From: Lineus longissimus
Taxonomy: Eukaryota > Nemertea > Pilidiophora > Heteronemertea > Lineidae
Reading direction: 5' to 3'
NCBI RefSeq assembly: GCF_910592395.1
Contig: NC_088314.1
Location: 17,703,998 to 17,767,997, forward strand
Length of the DNA: 64,000 nucleotides
The notes under the pieces were generated by a model that ran no database searches, was not told where the DNA came from, and saw only the letters and a list, made by a program, of their open reading frames with translations. Of this stretch, positions 1-12,500 are shown piece after piece. Position 1 is the stretch's first letter. The number at the start of each line of letters is the position of its first letter. Both the position numbers and the translations under genes were made by a program.

Positions 1-3000
1 TGCAGAACCAACCACAACTCTGGAGCCAACAACCACAGTAAAGCTGACTACAAGTGATAAACTAACCACGACTCTTGAGCTAACCACCACAGTGGAACCA
101 ACTACAACGGCAGAACCAACCACAACTCTTGAACCAACAACAACAGTGGAACCAACTACAACGGCAAAACCAACCACAACTCTTGAACCAACAACCACAG
201 TGGAACCAACTACAACTGCTGAACCAACCACAACTCTCGAGCCTACAACCACGGTGGAACCAACTACAACAGCGGAACCAACCACAACTCAGGAACCAAC
301 AACCACGGTGGAACCAACTACAACAGCGAAACCAACGACAACTCTGGAGCCAACAACCACGATGGAACCAACTACAACGACAGAACCAACCACAACTTTG
401 GAGCCTACAACCACTGCGGAACAAACTACAACTGCCGCACCAACCACAACTTTTGAGCAAACAACCACGATGAAACCAACTACAATTGATGAACCAACCA
501 CAACACTGGAACCAACAACCACAGTGGAACCAACTACAACGGCAGAACCAACCACAACTCTGCAGCCAACAACCACAATGGAACAAACCACCACTGCTGA
601 AGCAACCACAACTCTGGAACCAACTACCACAGTGGAACCAACTACAACTGCAGAACCAACCACAACTCTGGAGCCAACAACCACAGTAAAGCTGACTACA
701 AGTGATAAACTAACCACGACTCTTGAGCTAACCACCACAGTGGAACCAACTACAACGGCAGAACCAACCACAACTCTTGAACCAACAACCACAGTGGAAC
801 CAACTACAACAGCTGAACCAAGCACAACTCTGGAGCCTACAACCACGGTGGAACCAACTACAACAGCTGAACCAACCACAACTCTGGAGCCAAAAACCAC
901 AATGGAACCAACTACAACAGCTGAACCAACCACAACTTTGGAGCCTACAACCACTGCGGAACAAACTACAACTGCCCCACCAACCACAACTTTTGAGCAA
1001 ACAACCACGATGAAACCAACTACAATTGATGAACCAACCGCAACACTGGAACCAACAACCAGAGTGGAACAAACTACAACGGCAGAACCAACCACAACTC
1101 TGCAGCCAACAACCACAATGGAACAAACCACCACTGCTGAAGCAACCACAACTCTGGAACCAACTACCACAGTGGAACCAACTACAACTGCAGAACCAAC
1201 CACAACTCTGGAGCCAACAACCACAGTAAAGCTGACTACAAGTGATAAACTAACCACGACTCTTGAGCTAACCACCACAGTGGAACCAACTACAACGGCA
1301 GAACCAACCACAACTCTTGAACCAACAACAACAGTGGAACCAACTACAACGGCAAAACCAACCACAACTCTTGAACCAACAACCACAATAGAACCAACTA
1401 CAACTGCTGAACCAACCACAACTCTCGAGCCTACAACCACGGTGGAACCAACTACAACAGCGGAACCAACCACAACTCAGGAACCAACAAACACGGTGGA
1501 ACCAACTACAACAGCGAAACCAACGACAACTCTTGAGCCAACAACCACGATGGAACCAACTACAACGACAGAACCAACCACAACTTTGGAGCCTACAACC
1601 ACTGCGGAACAAACTACAACTGCCGCACCAACCACAACTTTTGAGCAAACAACCACGATGAAACCAACTACAATTGATGAACCAACCACAACACTGGAAC
1701 CAACAACCACAGTGGAACCAACTACAACGGCAGAACCAACCACAACTCTTGAACCAACAACCACAGTCGAACCAACTACAACTGCTGAACCAAGCACAAC
1801 TCAGGAACCTACAACCACGGTGGAACCAACTACAACAGCGGAACCAACCACAACTCTGCAGCCAACAACCACAATGGAACAAACCACCACTGCTGAAGCA
1901 ACCACAACTCTGGAACCAACTACCACAGTGGAACCAACTACAACTGCAGAACCAACCACAACTCTGGAGCCAACAACCACAGTAAAGCTGACTACAAGTG
2001 ATAAACTAACCACGACTCTTGAGCTAACCACCACAGTGGAACCAACTACAACGGCAGAACCAACCACAACTCTTGAACCAACAACCACAGTGGAACCAAC
2101 TACAACTGCTGAACCAAGCACAACTCTGAAGCCTACAACCACGGTGGAACTAACTACAACAGCTGAACCAACCACAACTCTGGAGCCAAAAACCACAATG
2201 GAACCAACTACAACGGCAGAACCAACCACAACTTTGGAGCTAACAACCACAGTGGAACCAACTACAACTGCTGAGGAAACCACCACTCTGGAGCCAACAA
2301 CCACAGTACAACCAACTACAACTGCTGAGGAAACCACCACTCTGGAGCCAACAACAACAGTGGAACCAACTACAACGGCAGAACCAACCACAACTCTTGA
2401 ACCAACAACCACAGTGGAACCAACTACAACTGCTGAACCAACCACAACTCTCGAGCCTACAACCACGTTGGAATCAACTACAACAGCGGAACCAACCACA
2501 ACTCAGGAACCAACAACCACGGTGGAACCAACTACAACAGCGGAACCAACGACAACTCTTGAGCCAACAACCACGATGGAACCAACTACAACGACAGAAC
2601 CAACCACAACGACAGAACCAACCACAACTTTGGAGCCTACAACCACTGCGGAACAAACTACAACTGCCGCACCAACCACAACTTTTGAGCAAACAACCAC
2701 GATGAAACCAACTACAATTGATGAACCAACCACAACACTGGAACCAACAACCACAGTGGAACCAACTACAACGGCAGAACCAACCACAACTCTGCAGCCA
2801 ACAACCACAATGGAACAAACCACCACTGCTGAAGCAACCACAACTCTGGAACCAACTACCACAGTGGAACCAACTACAACTGCAGAACCAACCACAACTC
2901 TGGAGCCAACAACCACAGTAAAGCTGACTACAAGTGATAAACTAACCACGACTCTTGAGCTAACCACCACAGTGGAACCAACTACAACGGCAGAACCAAC

Positions 3001-6000
3001 CACAACTCTGGAACCAACAACCACAGTGGAACCAACTACAACTGCAGAACCAACCACAACTCTGGAGCCAACAACCACAGTAAAGCTGACTACAAGTGAT
3101 AAACTAACCACGACTCTTGAGCTAACCACCACAGTGGAACCAACTACAACGGCAGAACCAACCACAACTCTTGAACCAACAACCACAGTGGAACCAACTA
3201 CAACAGCTGAACCAAGCACAACTCTGGAGCCTACAACCACGGTGGAACCAACTACAACAGCTGAACCAACCACAACTCTGGAGCCAAAAACCACAATGGA
3301 ACCAACTACAACGGCAGAACCAACCACAACTTTGGAGCTAACAACAACAGTGGAAGCAACTACAACTGCTGAGGAAACCACCACTCTGGAGCCAACAACC
3401 ACAGTACAACCAACTACAACTGCTGAGGAAACCACCACTCTGGAGCCAACAACAACAGTGGAACCAACTACAACGGCAGAACCAACCACAACTCTTGAAC
3501 CAACAACCACAGTGGAACCAACTACAACTGCTGAACCAACCACAACTCTCGAGCCTACAACCACGTTGGAACCAACTACAACAGCGGACCCAACCACAAC
3601 TCAGGAACCAACAACCACGGTGGAACCAACTACAACAGCGGAACCAACGACAACTCTTGAGCCAACAACCACGATGGAACCAACTACAACGACCGAACCA
3701 ACCACAACTTTGGAGCCTACAACCACTGCGGAACAAACTACAACTGCCGCACCAACCACAACTTTTGAGCAAACAACCACGATGAAACCAACTACAATTG
3801 ATGAACCAACCACAACACTGGAACCAACAACCACAGTGGAACCAACTACAACGGCAGAACCAACCACAACTCTTGAACCAACAACCACAGTTGAACCAAC
3901 TACAACTGCTGAACCAAGCACAACTCTGGAACATACAACCACGGTGGAACCAACTACAACAGCGGAACCAACCACAACTCTGGAACCAACAACCACAGTG
4001 GAACCAACTACAACAGCGGAACCAACCACAACTCTGCAGCCAACAACCACAATGGAACAAACCACCACTGCTGAAGCAACCACAACTCTGGAACCAACTA
4101 CCACAGTGGAACCAACTACAACGGCAGAACCAACCACAACTCTGCAGCCAACAACCACAATGGAACAAACCACCACTGCTGAAGCAACCACAACTCTGGA
4201 ACCAACTACCACAGTGGAACCAACTACAACTGCAGAACCAACCACAACTCTGGAGCCAACAACCACAGTAAAGCTGACTACAAGTGATAAACTAACCACG
4301 ACTCTTGAGTTAACCACCACAGTGGAACCAACTACAACGGCAGAACCAACCACAACTCTTGAACCAACAACAACAGTGGAACCAACTACAACGGCAAAAC
4401 CAACCACAACTCTTGAACCAACAACCACAGTGGAACCAACTACAACTGCTGAACCAACCACAACTCTCGAGCCTACAACCACGGTGGAACCAACTACAAC
4501 AGCGGAACCAACCACAACTCAGGAACCAACAACCACGGTGGAACCAACTACAACAGCGAAACCAACGACAACTCTGGAGCCAACAACCACGATGGAACCA
4601 ACTACAACGACAGAACCAACCACAACTTTGGAGCCTACAACCACTGCGGAACAAACTACAACTGCCGCACCAACCACAACTTTTGAGCAAACAACCACGA
4701 TGAAACCAACTACAATTGATGAACCAACCACAACACTGGAACCAACAACCACAGTGGAACCAACTACAACGGCAGAACCAACCACAACTCTGCAGCCAAC
4801 AACCACAATGGAACAAACCACCACTGCTGAAGCAACCACAACTCTGGAACCAACTACCACAGTGGAACCAACTACAACTGCAGAACCAACCACAACTCTG
4901 GAGCCAACAACCACAGTAAAGCTGACTACAAGTGATAAACTAACCACGACTCTTGAGCTAACCACCACAGTGGAACCAACTACAACGGCAGAACCAACCA
5001 CAACTCTTGAACCAACAACCACAGTGGAACCAACTACAACAGCTGAACCAAGCACAACTCTGGAGCCTACAACCACGGTGGAACCAACTACAACAGCTGA
5101 ACCAACCACAACTCTGGAGCCAAAAACCACAATGGAACCAACAACAACAGCAGAACCAACCACAACTTTGGAGCTAACAACAACAGTGGAAGCAACTACA
5201 ACTGCTGAGGAAACCACCACTCTGGAGCCAACAACCACAGTACAACCAACTACAACTGCTGAGGAAACCACCACTCTGGAGCCAACAACAACAGTGGAAC
5301 CAACTACAACGGCAGAACCAACCACAACTCTTGAACCAACAACCACAGTGGAACCAACTACAACTGCTGAACCAACCACAACTCTCGAGCCTACAACCAC
5401 GTTGGAACCAACTACAACAGTGGAACCAACCACAACTCAGGAACCAACAACCACGGTGGAACCAACTACAACAGCGGAACCAACGACAACTCTTGAGCCA
5501 ACAACCACGATGGAACCAACTACAACGACCGAACCAACCACAACTTTGGAGCCTACAACCACTGCGGAACAAACTACAACTGCCGCACCAACCACAACTT
5601 TTGAGCAAACAACCACGATGAAACCAACTACAATTGATGAACCAACCACAACACTGGAACCAACAACCACAGTGGAACCAACTACAACGGCAGAACCAAC
5701 CACAACTCTTGAACCAACAACCACAGTTGAACCAACTACAACTGCTGAACCAAGCACAACTCTGGAACATACAACCACGGTGGAACCAACTACAACAGCG
5801 GAACCAACCACAACTCTGGAACCAACAACCACAGTGGAACCAACTACAACAGCGGAACCAACCACAACTCTGCAGCCAACAACCACAATGGAACAAACCA
5901 CCACTGCTGAAGCAACCACAACTCTGGAACCAACTACCACAGTGGAACCAACTACAACTGCAGAACCAACCACAACTCTGGAGCTAACAACCACAGTAAA

Positions 6001-6060
6001 GCTGACTACAAGTGATAAACTAAGCACGACTCTTGAGCTAACCACCCCAGTGGAACCAAC
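1..6060 (+). repeat. 18-bp minisatellite with long higher-order units (mucin exon 1)
   Basis: This is an 18-bp unit coding six residues. The MKPTTIDEP marker falls at about 471, 1011, 1659, 2703, 3783, 4701 and 5619. The intervals of 540, 648, 1044, 1080, 918 and 918 bp are all exact multiples of 18. A second marker, VKLTTSDKL, recurs near 32, 686, 1226, 1982, 2918, 3082, 4268, 4916 and 5996. Blocks between markers are near copies with whole hexamers gained or lost. Confidence 0.85.
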
Positions 6061-6611
6061 TACACCTGCTGAGGAAACCACAACTCTGGAGTCTACAACC
6101 ACGGCGGAACCAACTTCTGCAGACGAACCAACCACAACTGTGGAGCCAGCAACCACGGTGGAACCAACTACAGCTGCTGAACAAACCACAACTCTGGAAC
6201 CAACAACCACAATGGAACCAACCACCACCGCTGAACCAACCACAACTCTGGAGCCAACTACAACGGTGGAACCAACTACAACAGTAGAACCAAAAACAAC
6301 TCTGGAGCTTACTACAACAGTGGAACTAACTACTAGACCTGAATTTACCACAACTCGGGAGCCTACCACCACAGTAGAATTAATTACTTCATCGGAACCA
6401 ACCACAACTGAGCAACTAACTACTACTGCTGAACCAACCAGCACTCTTGAGCTAACCACTCTTGAACGAACATCAACTCAGCAACCGACAACTACAATGG
6501 AGCATCTTACAACAGCCGATTCGACAACCACAGTGAAACTGACCACCACAGTTGATCCAACAACAACACTAGGCATGACAACAGTTGAGACGTACACCCT
6601 TCCGGAAAATG
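1..6611 (+). CDS. Mucin exon 1 (5' end outside the window), TTTxEP repeats
   Basis: The frame is open from base 2 to a donor at 6612 (aatg|gtaaat, phase 1), giving at least 2,203 codons. It encodes hexapeptides of the form EPTTTx, where x is mostly A, L, V or M; Thr is about half of all residues and Glu recurs every sixth. Longer repeat blocks are marked by the motifs MKPTTIDEP and VKLTTSDKL. From about 6060 the repeats decay (TTRPEF, TTSSEP, LERTSTQQP), and the exon ends in a motif shared with all the other mucin exons, MTTVETYTLPENG. The role is inferred to be an extended, densely O-glycosylated rod. Reading on past the donor gives a stop at 6652, which I treat as intron. Confidence 0.82.
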
Positions 6612-7249
6612 GTAAATTGATCAGTCGTCAGGAAAAGAAATTATTTTTATAAACAGAATTGAAAATCACTAGCTTTTTGGGGAGGGGATATTTTCTGAAG
6701 GGGGTGTCACTCCCAACGAAGGGGTATGCACATCCGTGAAATTAGAAAAATGTTATAGCCCTTTACGATAGGCAGATGAGCGTCTTTAATCCACGCGGGT
6801 GAGAAGTATGACCGTTCTATTTTGGTTCAAACTCGCGGATTACCACGCTTCTCCTGAGTGTCAATGTTGTGTTGTTAGCAAAGATTGTTACAGCAGAACG
6901 TTGGTTTAGCAATCCTATGGCTTTTTGCAGGCAAAGCTCTTTTGAATAGGGGTTAAAGAAAAGACCTCCGGCGTGGGCTCGCTGCTCTGTTAGAAAAAAA
7001 CCCCTATGCCGGCTTTTTCCGGAACGCAAATGTTTGGGCAGAGAGTTATAGCTGTATTTCAACTCCCTGAGTGACCCGCCCCCCCCTCCCCCTTCCTCCC
7101 AATACTTTAATGTAGAGACATAAGTTCAAATTCTTCTTCTCGTTCTGCGTTCGAAAATAGAGGTTCGTCATTTGAATTCAAATTAGTACATATCGTCTGA
7201 ATTTTATTTCCTGCCGCATGCAGCTAATAAATGTCGTTCTTATTTACAG
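6612..7249 (+). other. Intron, mucin exon 1 to SEA-1a
   Basis: Donor gtaaat and acceptor tatttacag. The 638 bp hold no convincing gene. A C-rich tract lies at 7075-7100. The sequence is unrelated by eye to the matching introns of later cassettes. Confidence 0.75.
7075..7100 (-). other. Possible G-quadruplex (C-rich on plus strand)
   Basis: The minus strand carries G runs of 3, 2, 5, 8 and 3 separated by one or two bases, which meets the usual pattern for a G-quadruplex; the plus strand could form an i-motif. It lies inside the first intron. Function is unknown. Confidence 0.4.
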
Positions 7250-7356
7250 TAACGACTCTCGACGGTTCGTTTCTTCTCCAGCAGAATTTTACAGATGACC
7301 TTTTCAATTCGTCATCAGATGCCTACCTTGAGCTCGAACAGGCCCTTCTTGATCTG
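7250..7356 (+). CDS. SEA domain 1, exon a
   Basis: Exon of 107 bp: phase 1 acceptor after tatttacag, phase 0 donor ctg|gtacgt. It encodes the N-terminal third of a SEA domain, with QQNFTDDLFNSSSDAY and LELEQALLDL. This matches the first helix region of SEA domains in MUC1 and MUC16, where a S/T-x-x-Y-x-E-L-like motif follows an N-glycosylated stretch. Two N-glycosylation sequons are visible (NFT, NSS). The protein differs from the later cassettes at several sites, so this is the most divergent SEA copy. Confidence 0.83.
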
Positions 7357-7660
7357 GTACGTACCTTTTGGAACTGCATGATTTAGTTCTTAATTCTAAG
7401 CTCAGTCTTGAACAATGATGCCTATTACAGTAGTGAGCTGATTATGTCCCATTTTCTCCTCACTTTCACAATGAAATGAAGCCTTGAATCATTCAATTGT
7501 GCAGGAATATATCTTATTCCGAATACAATACCATTTTGTTCTTCTCGTTATAACGTACTTGTATGCGCGGAAAATGAAATAATTATGCTTGAAATAAAGA
7601 GCAAACATGTGCAAAATGCTTTGATGAAAGTTCACGCAACTTGGCTGTTCTTTTCTACAG
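7357..7660 (+). other. Intron, SEA-1a to SEA-1b
   Basis: 304 bp, donor gtacgt and acceptor ttctacag. AT-rich; I see nothing else in it. Confidence 0.75.
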
Positions 7661-7728
7661 TTATCAGCAGCATTCAACGAGTCGGACCTGGCAGGCGATA
7701 TTGGAGCAATAACGATCCTTGGATTCGA
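7661..7728 (+). CDS. SEA domain 1, exon b
   Basis: 68-bp exon, phase 0 to phase 2 (ttcga|gtaagt). It encodes LSAAFNESDLAGDIGAITI followed by LGF, the second helix and first strand leading to the cleavage loop. It contains a third sequon, NES. Confidence 0.82.
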
Positions 7729-8240
7729 GTAAGTTCTACTTCTTCAGCTTGTGATTGTTCTCGTAATGGTGTTCCAGCCTTTTTGATTACCCATTCACTC
7801 TGCTCTTTCCCTGGCGCTCATTCCTGATTGTTTAGGCATGTGCAGTAGAGGGGGAATGGTTTCTTTCGAAGCCTGAAATTGACTATCGGAATTCGGAATA
7901 GAGGAAAATTCGGACGGGAAAATCAGAAGGATGGTCTCGCCAAGTACTATCTTCCCTGGCTTGAGAGTCAGCACTCCTGGGATGGGATGGATTAATATTG
8001 TATAGTTATTGAATAACGATGCATCAACAGAGATCTTCATCTGATACAGAATCTGAGTTGATTTAATTTAGGAGATGCAAATGAAAACCATATTATAAAA
8101 ATTCCGTAACGACACATGTCAAGATATTTTTGCCTTTTTAAAATATTTTGCCACTCAAAGAAATTGATTATTCTAATAATGTCGAGTGCAAATTGGCAAA
8201 ATGACATTCAATTAACCTTTAATGAAATCTCCATTTTCAG
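7729..8240 (+). other. Intron, SEA-1b to SEA-1c
   Basis: 512 bp, donor gtaagt and acceptor attttcag. Short open frames on both strands here have no recognisable product. I see no other feature. Confidence 0.7.
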
Positions 8241-8410
8241 GGAAGGAAGCATCAGAGCAAGATTTAGACTTCTTCTGAAGATACTCGGTTCTTCAGATGA
8301 CGCAGCAACCGTGCAAGGATCAATTGGTGCGGCATTCGTTAATTATCTGAATAATCACCCAGGAATTGCAGCAAGGTTTAATGTGGATACAAACTCTATA
8401 ATTGTTGTAG
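8241..8410 (+). CDS. SEA domain 1, exon c (cleavage motif)
   Basis: 170-bp exon, phase 2 to phase 1 (gtag|gtaggt). It opens with EEGSIRARFRLLLK. The Gly-Ser corresponds to the G/S autoproteolysis point of SEA domains (FRPGSVVV in mucins). The rest, with LNNHPGIAARFNVDTNSIIV, forms the C-terminal helix and strand. Self-cleavage is inferred from family knowledge, not shown. Confidence 0.82.
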
Positions 8411-8886
8411 GTAGGTAGAAGTACTTTGGCATGTTTCTCGAAGCAGCACAGTTGACACTTTCCTTAAGCGACAGGGAAGTCAGGTTTCTAAAATAGTGAC
8501 CACCCCCCCTCTTTCCCCCTTCCCCGCCCATTGCTAGGAGGAGCAAAGAATAATGTATCTGCTGGATCGAGATAGCAAAGACCTTTCATAAATTTTTGAC
8601 AGAATTCAAAATTGAAGGGAATGTATCAAAAAGGCCAAGACCTCTAATGTTTCAATAGAACTGATGTCACAAGCACCGAATATGGCAAAGCAATGTTATT
8701 TTGACTTCATCAGTAGCAAATCCAGTGTAGCCAAATTCCAAACATTCCCACAGAGAAATAATTTTAAATCAAGTCTTCAGATCACGAGCCATATCAGTTT
8801 AACATTTCGTTTGGAATAGGTCCAACACTTATACAATCCTGATCTTTTTTTCGGCGCTAACCTCAACTATCTATTTCTATTTATAG
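8411..8886 (+). other. Intron, SEA-1c to PAN-1
   Basis: 476 bp, donor gtaggt and acceptor atttatag. It holds a second C-rich tract at 8501-8529. It lacks the 185-bp sequence that precedes the PAN exon in cassettes 2 to 6. Confidence 0.72.
8501..8529 (-). other. Possible G-quadruplex (C-rich on plus strand)
   Basis: Minus-strand G runs of 3, 4, 5 and 7 are separated by short loops. With the tract at 7075-7100 it makes two such elements, both in cassette 1 introns and not in the others. Confidence 0.35.
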
Positions 8887-9108
8887 AAGCAGAGTCATGT
8901 CCATACGTTGTATTCAGTTTCGGCAACTGCCCTGACAACACTATCAGAACGTTCTCTGGGCGCAAACATAGATTTTGCAGGAACCAGTGTGATGCATTAC
9001 CAGACTGTAAAGGATATTGGTTCAAAGTCACAAATGGCAAGCGTCGATGTTCACTGAAGAGTTACATTTGCAGCAATCCAACAGGATATGGGAAGATGTG
9101 GCAGAAAG
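8887..9108 (+). CDS. PAN/apple-like cysteine-rich domain 1
   Basis: 222-bp exon, phase 1 to 1 (acceptor ctatttatag, donor aaag|gtagga). It encodes 74 residues with seven cysteines; an eighth (DCP) comes from the start of the next mucin exon. The spacing is C-x9-C-x15-C-x3-C-x5-C-x13-C-x6-C-x13-C. The core CRNQCDALPDCKGYW followed by CSLKSYIC resembles PAN/apple domains (C-x3-C-x5-C, then C-x-L), which bind proteins or sugars. The assignment is by pattern only. Compared with PAN-2 it differs at a few residues (EAES for EVES, SFGNCPD for SSGNCPE, WQK for WKK). Confidence 0.78.
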
Positions 9109-9557
9109 GTAGGAGAACGTACAAATGCTGTAAAAGGTTACATCATGGTCACGGTGGAGCGTAGATCATTATTTAACAAAAGCACGAATTAAATTATTTC
9201 ACATGTCAAATTATTGAAAAGGCAAACTATATTCACGATATTTACAGTCTCAGCTACTGACCAGTCCTGCATACAAACTCTGTTAAAAGAGAGAAAATAA
9301 AGTTTTATAGTTGAATAAAAGAATATTTTTCCCACTCAAGAGAATATCTGATGAATGTCTGATAACATGTTAAACATATCATCTGATATTCATGGTCGAT
9401 AATAGTATCTTAAGCAAGAAAAAGGTCTTTGTTCTCTAAAATTACACAAGAATTTCATGTCTGAAGGCACTGAAAATATGTATTATATTAAAAACTATCG
9501 TTCATTACTTACATGTATATTTGATTCAATCAGTGCAATATGTTACACTACCTTCAG
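9109..9557 (+). other. Intron, PAN-1 to mucin exon 2
   Basis: 449 bp, donor gtagga and acceptor accttcag at 9557. An earlier in-frame acceptor (aatcag at 9533) would add eight residues. I prefer 9557 because cassettes 2 to 6 use the matching tatcttcag or tatcctcag. AT-rich, nothing else seen. Confidence 0.7.
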
Positions 9558-12500
9558 ACTGTCCTATTGAAAGCACAACAACGGCCAAACAATCCACTTC
9601 ACCTAACCCAACCACAACTGGAGACCAAAGAAGCACTGAGCACCTCACCACTACGCCAGAAGCAACCACAACTCTAGAGCCAACAACCACAGTGGAACCA
9701 ACTACTACTGCTGAACCAACCACAACTCTGGAGCCAACAACCACGATGGAATCAACTACAACTGCAGAACCAACCTCAACTCTGGAACCAACAACCTCAG
9801 TGGAACCAACTACAACTGCAGAACCAACCACAACTTTCGAGCCAACAACCACGATGGAACCAACTACAATGGCAGAACCAACCACAACTCTGGAGCCAAC
9901 AACCTCAGTGGAACCAACTACAACAGCAGAACCAACCATAACCTTCGAGCCAACTACCACAGTGGAACCAACTACAACTGCCGCACCAACCACAACTTTC
10001 GAGCCAACAACCACGATGGAACCAACTACAACGGCAGAACCAACCACAACTCAGGAGCCAACAACCTCAGTGGAACCAACTACAACGGCAGAACCAACCA
10101 CAACTTTGGAGCCAACTACCACAGTGGAACCAACCACAACTGCCGAACCAACCACAACTCTGCAACCATCAACCACAATTGAACCAACCACCACCGCTGA
10201 ACTAACCACAACTCTTGAGCCATCTACCACAGTGGAACCAACCACAACTGCTGAACCAACCACAACTCTGGAACCAACAACCACAATGGAAGCAACCACC
10301 ACCGCTGAAGCAACCGCCACTCTGGAGCCAACTACCACAGTGGAAACCACCACAACTGCAGAACCAACCACAACTCTGCAACCAACAACCACAATGGAAG
10401 CAACCACCACAGCTGAAGCAACCACCACTCTTGAGCAAACTACCACAGTGGAACCAACCACAACTGCCGAACCAACCACAACTCTGGAACCAACAACTAC
10501 AATGGAAGCAACCACCACCGCTGAAGCAACCACCACTCTGGAGCCAACTACCACAGTGGAACCAACCACAACTGCAGAACCAACCACAACTCTGGAACCA
10601 ACAACCACAATGGAACCAACCACCACAGCTGACGCAACCACAACTCTTGAGCCAACTACCACAGTGGAACCAACCACAACTGCTGAACCAACCACAACTC
10701 TGGAACCAACAACCACAATGGAAGCAACCACCACCGCTGAAGCAACCACCACTCTGGAGCCAACTACCACAGTGGAACCAACCACAACTGCTGAACCAAC
10801 CACAACTCTGGAACCAACAACCACAATGCAACCAACCACAACCGCTGAACCAACCACAACTCTTGAGCCAACTACCACATTGGAACCAACCACAACTGCC
10901 GAACCAACCACAACTCTGGAACCAACAACCACAATGGAAGCAACCACCACCGCTGAACCAACCACAACTCTTGAGCCAACTACCACAGTGGAACCAACCA
11001 CAACTGCCGAACCAACCACAACTCTGGAACCAACAACCACAATGGAACCAACCACCACCGCTGAACCAACCACAACTCTTGAGCCAACTACCACAGTGGA
11101 ACCAACCACAACTGCCGAACCAACCACAACTCTGGAACCAACAACCACAATGGAACCAACTACAACTGCCACACCAACCACAACACTGGAACCAACAACC
11201 ACAATGGAACCAACCACCACCGCTGAAGCAACCACAACTCTGGAGCAAACTACCACAGTGGAACCAACCACAACTCTGGAACCAGCAACCACAATGGAAC
11301 CAACCACCACCGCTGAAGCAACCACCACTCTGGAGCCAACTAGCACAGTGGAACCGACTACAACTGCTGCACCCACCACAACTTTGGAGCCAACAACCAC
11401 AATGGAACCAACTACAACTGCTGTACCAACCACAACACTGGAACTAACAACCACAATGGAACCAACCACAACAGCTGAAGCAACCACAACTCTGGAGCCA
11501 ACTTCCACAGTGGAACCAACCACAACTGCTGAACCAACCACAACTCTGGAACCAACAACCACAATGGAACCAACCACCACCGCTGAACCAACCACACCTC
11601 TGGAGCCAACAACCTCAGTGGAACCAACTACAACGGCAGAACCAACCACAACTCTGGAGCCAACAACCACAGTTGAACCAACTACAACGGCAGAACCAAC
11701 CACAACTCTGGAGCCAACAACCTCAGTGGAACCAACTACAACTGCCACACAAACCACAACTTTGGAGCCAACAACCACAGTTGAACCAACTACAACGGCA
11801 GAACCAACCACAACTCTGGAGCCAACAACCTCAGTGGAACCAACTACAACGGCAAAACCAACCACAACTGCAGTACCAACCACAACACTGGAACTAACAA
11901 CCACAATGGAAGCAACCACCACCGCTGAAGCATCCACAACTCTGGAGCCAACCACCACAGTGGAACCAACCACAACTTTGGAGCCAACCACCACAATGGA
12001 ACCAACCACAACTGCTGAACCAACCACAACTCTGGAACCAACAACAACAATGGAAGCAACCACCACCGCTGAACCAACCACAACTCTTGAGCCAACTACA
12101 ACAGTGGAACCAGCCACAACTGCTGAACCAACCACAACTCTGGAACCAACCACCACAATGGAACCCACTACAACGGCAGAACCGACCACAACTGCTGTAC
12201 CAACCACAACACTGGAACTAACAACCACAATGGAAGCAACCACCACCGCTGAACCAACCACAACTCTGGAGCCAACCACCACAGTGGAACCAACCACAAC
12301 TTTGGAGCCAACCACCACAATGGAACCAACCACAACTGCTGAACCAACCACAACTCTGGAACCAACAACAACAATGGAAGCAACCACCACCGCTGAACCA
12401 ACCACAACTCTTGAGCCAACTACAACAGTGGAACCAATCACAACTGCTGAACCAACCACAACACTGGAACTAACAACCACAATGGAAGCAACCACAACCG

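Noticed and set aside
1-6060. CRISPR-like direct repeats
   Set aside because: The 18-bp units are contiguous and coding with no unique spacers, in a gene with spliceosomal introns.
6612-6652. Mucin exon 1 continuing to the stop at 6652
   Set aside because: The conserved ENG edge and the donor at 6612 match every other mucin exon, and the SEA exon that follows needs phase 1 from that donor.
7585-8040. Short open frames in cassette 1 introns on both strands
   Set aside because: 80-codon frames without recognisable motifs, one of them crossing the SEA-1b exon out of frame.
9534-9557. Upstream acceptor for mucin exon 2 at 9533
   Set aside because: It is in frame and possible, but the acceptor at 9557 lines up with those of all the other cassettes.
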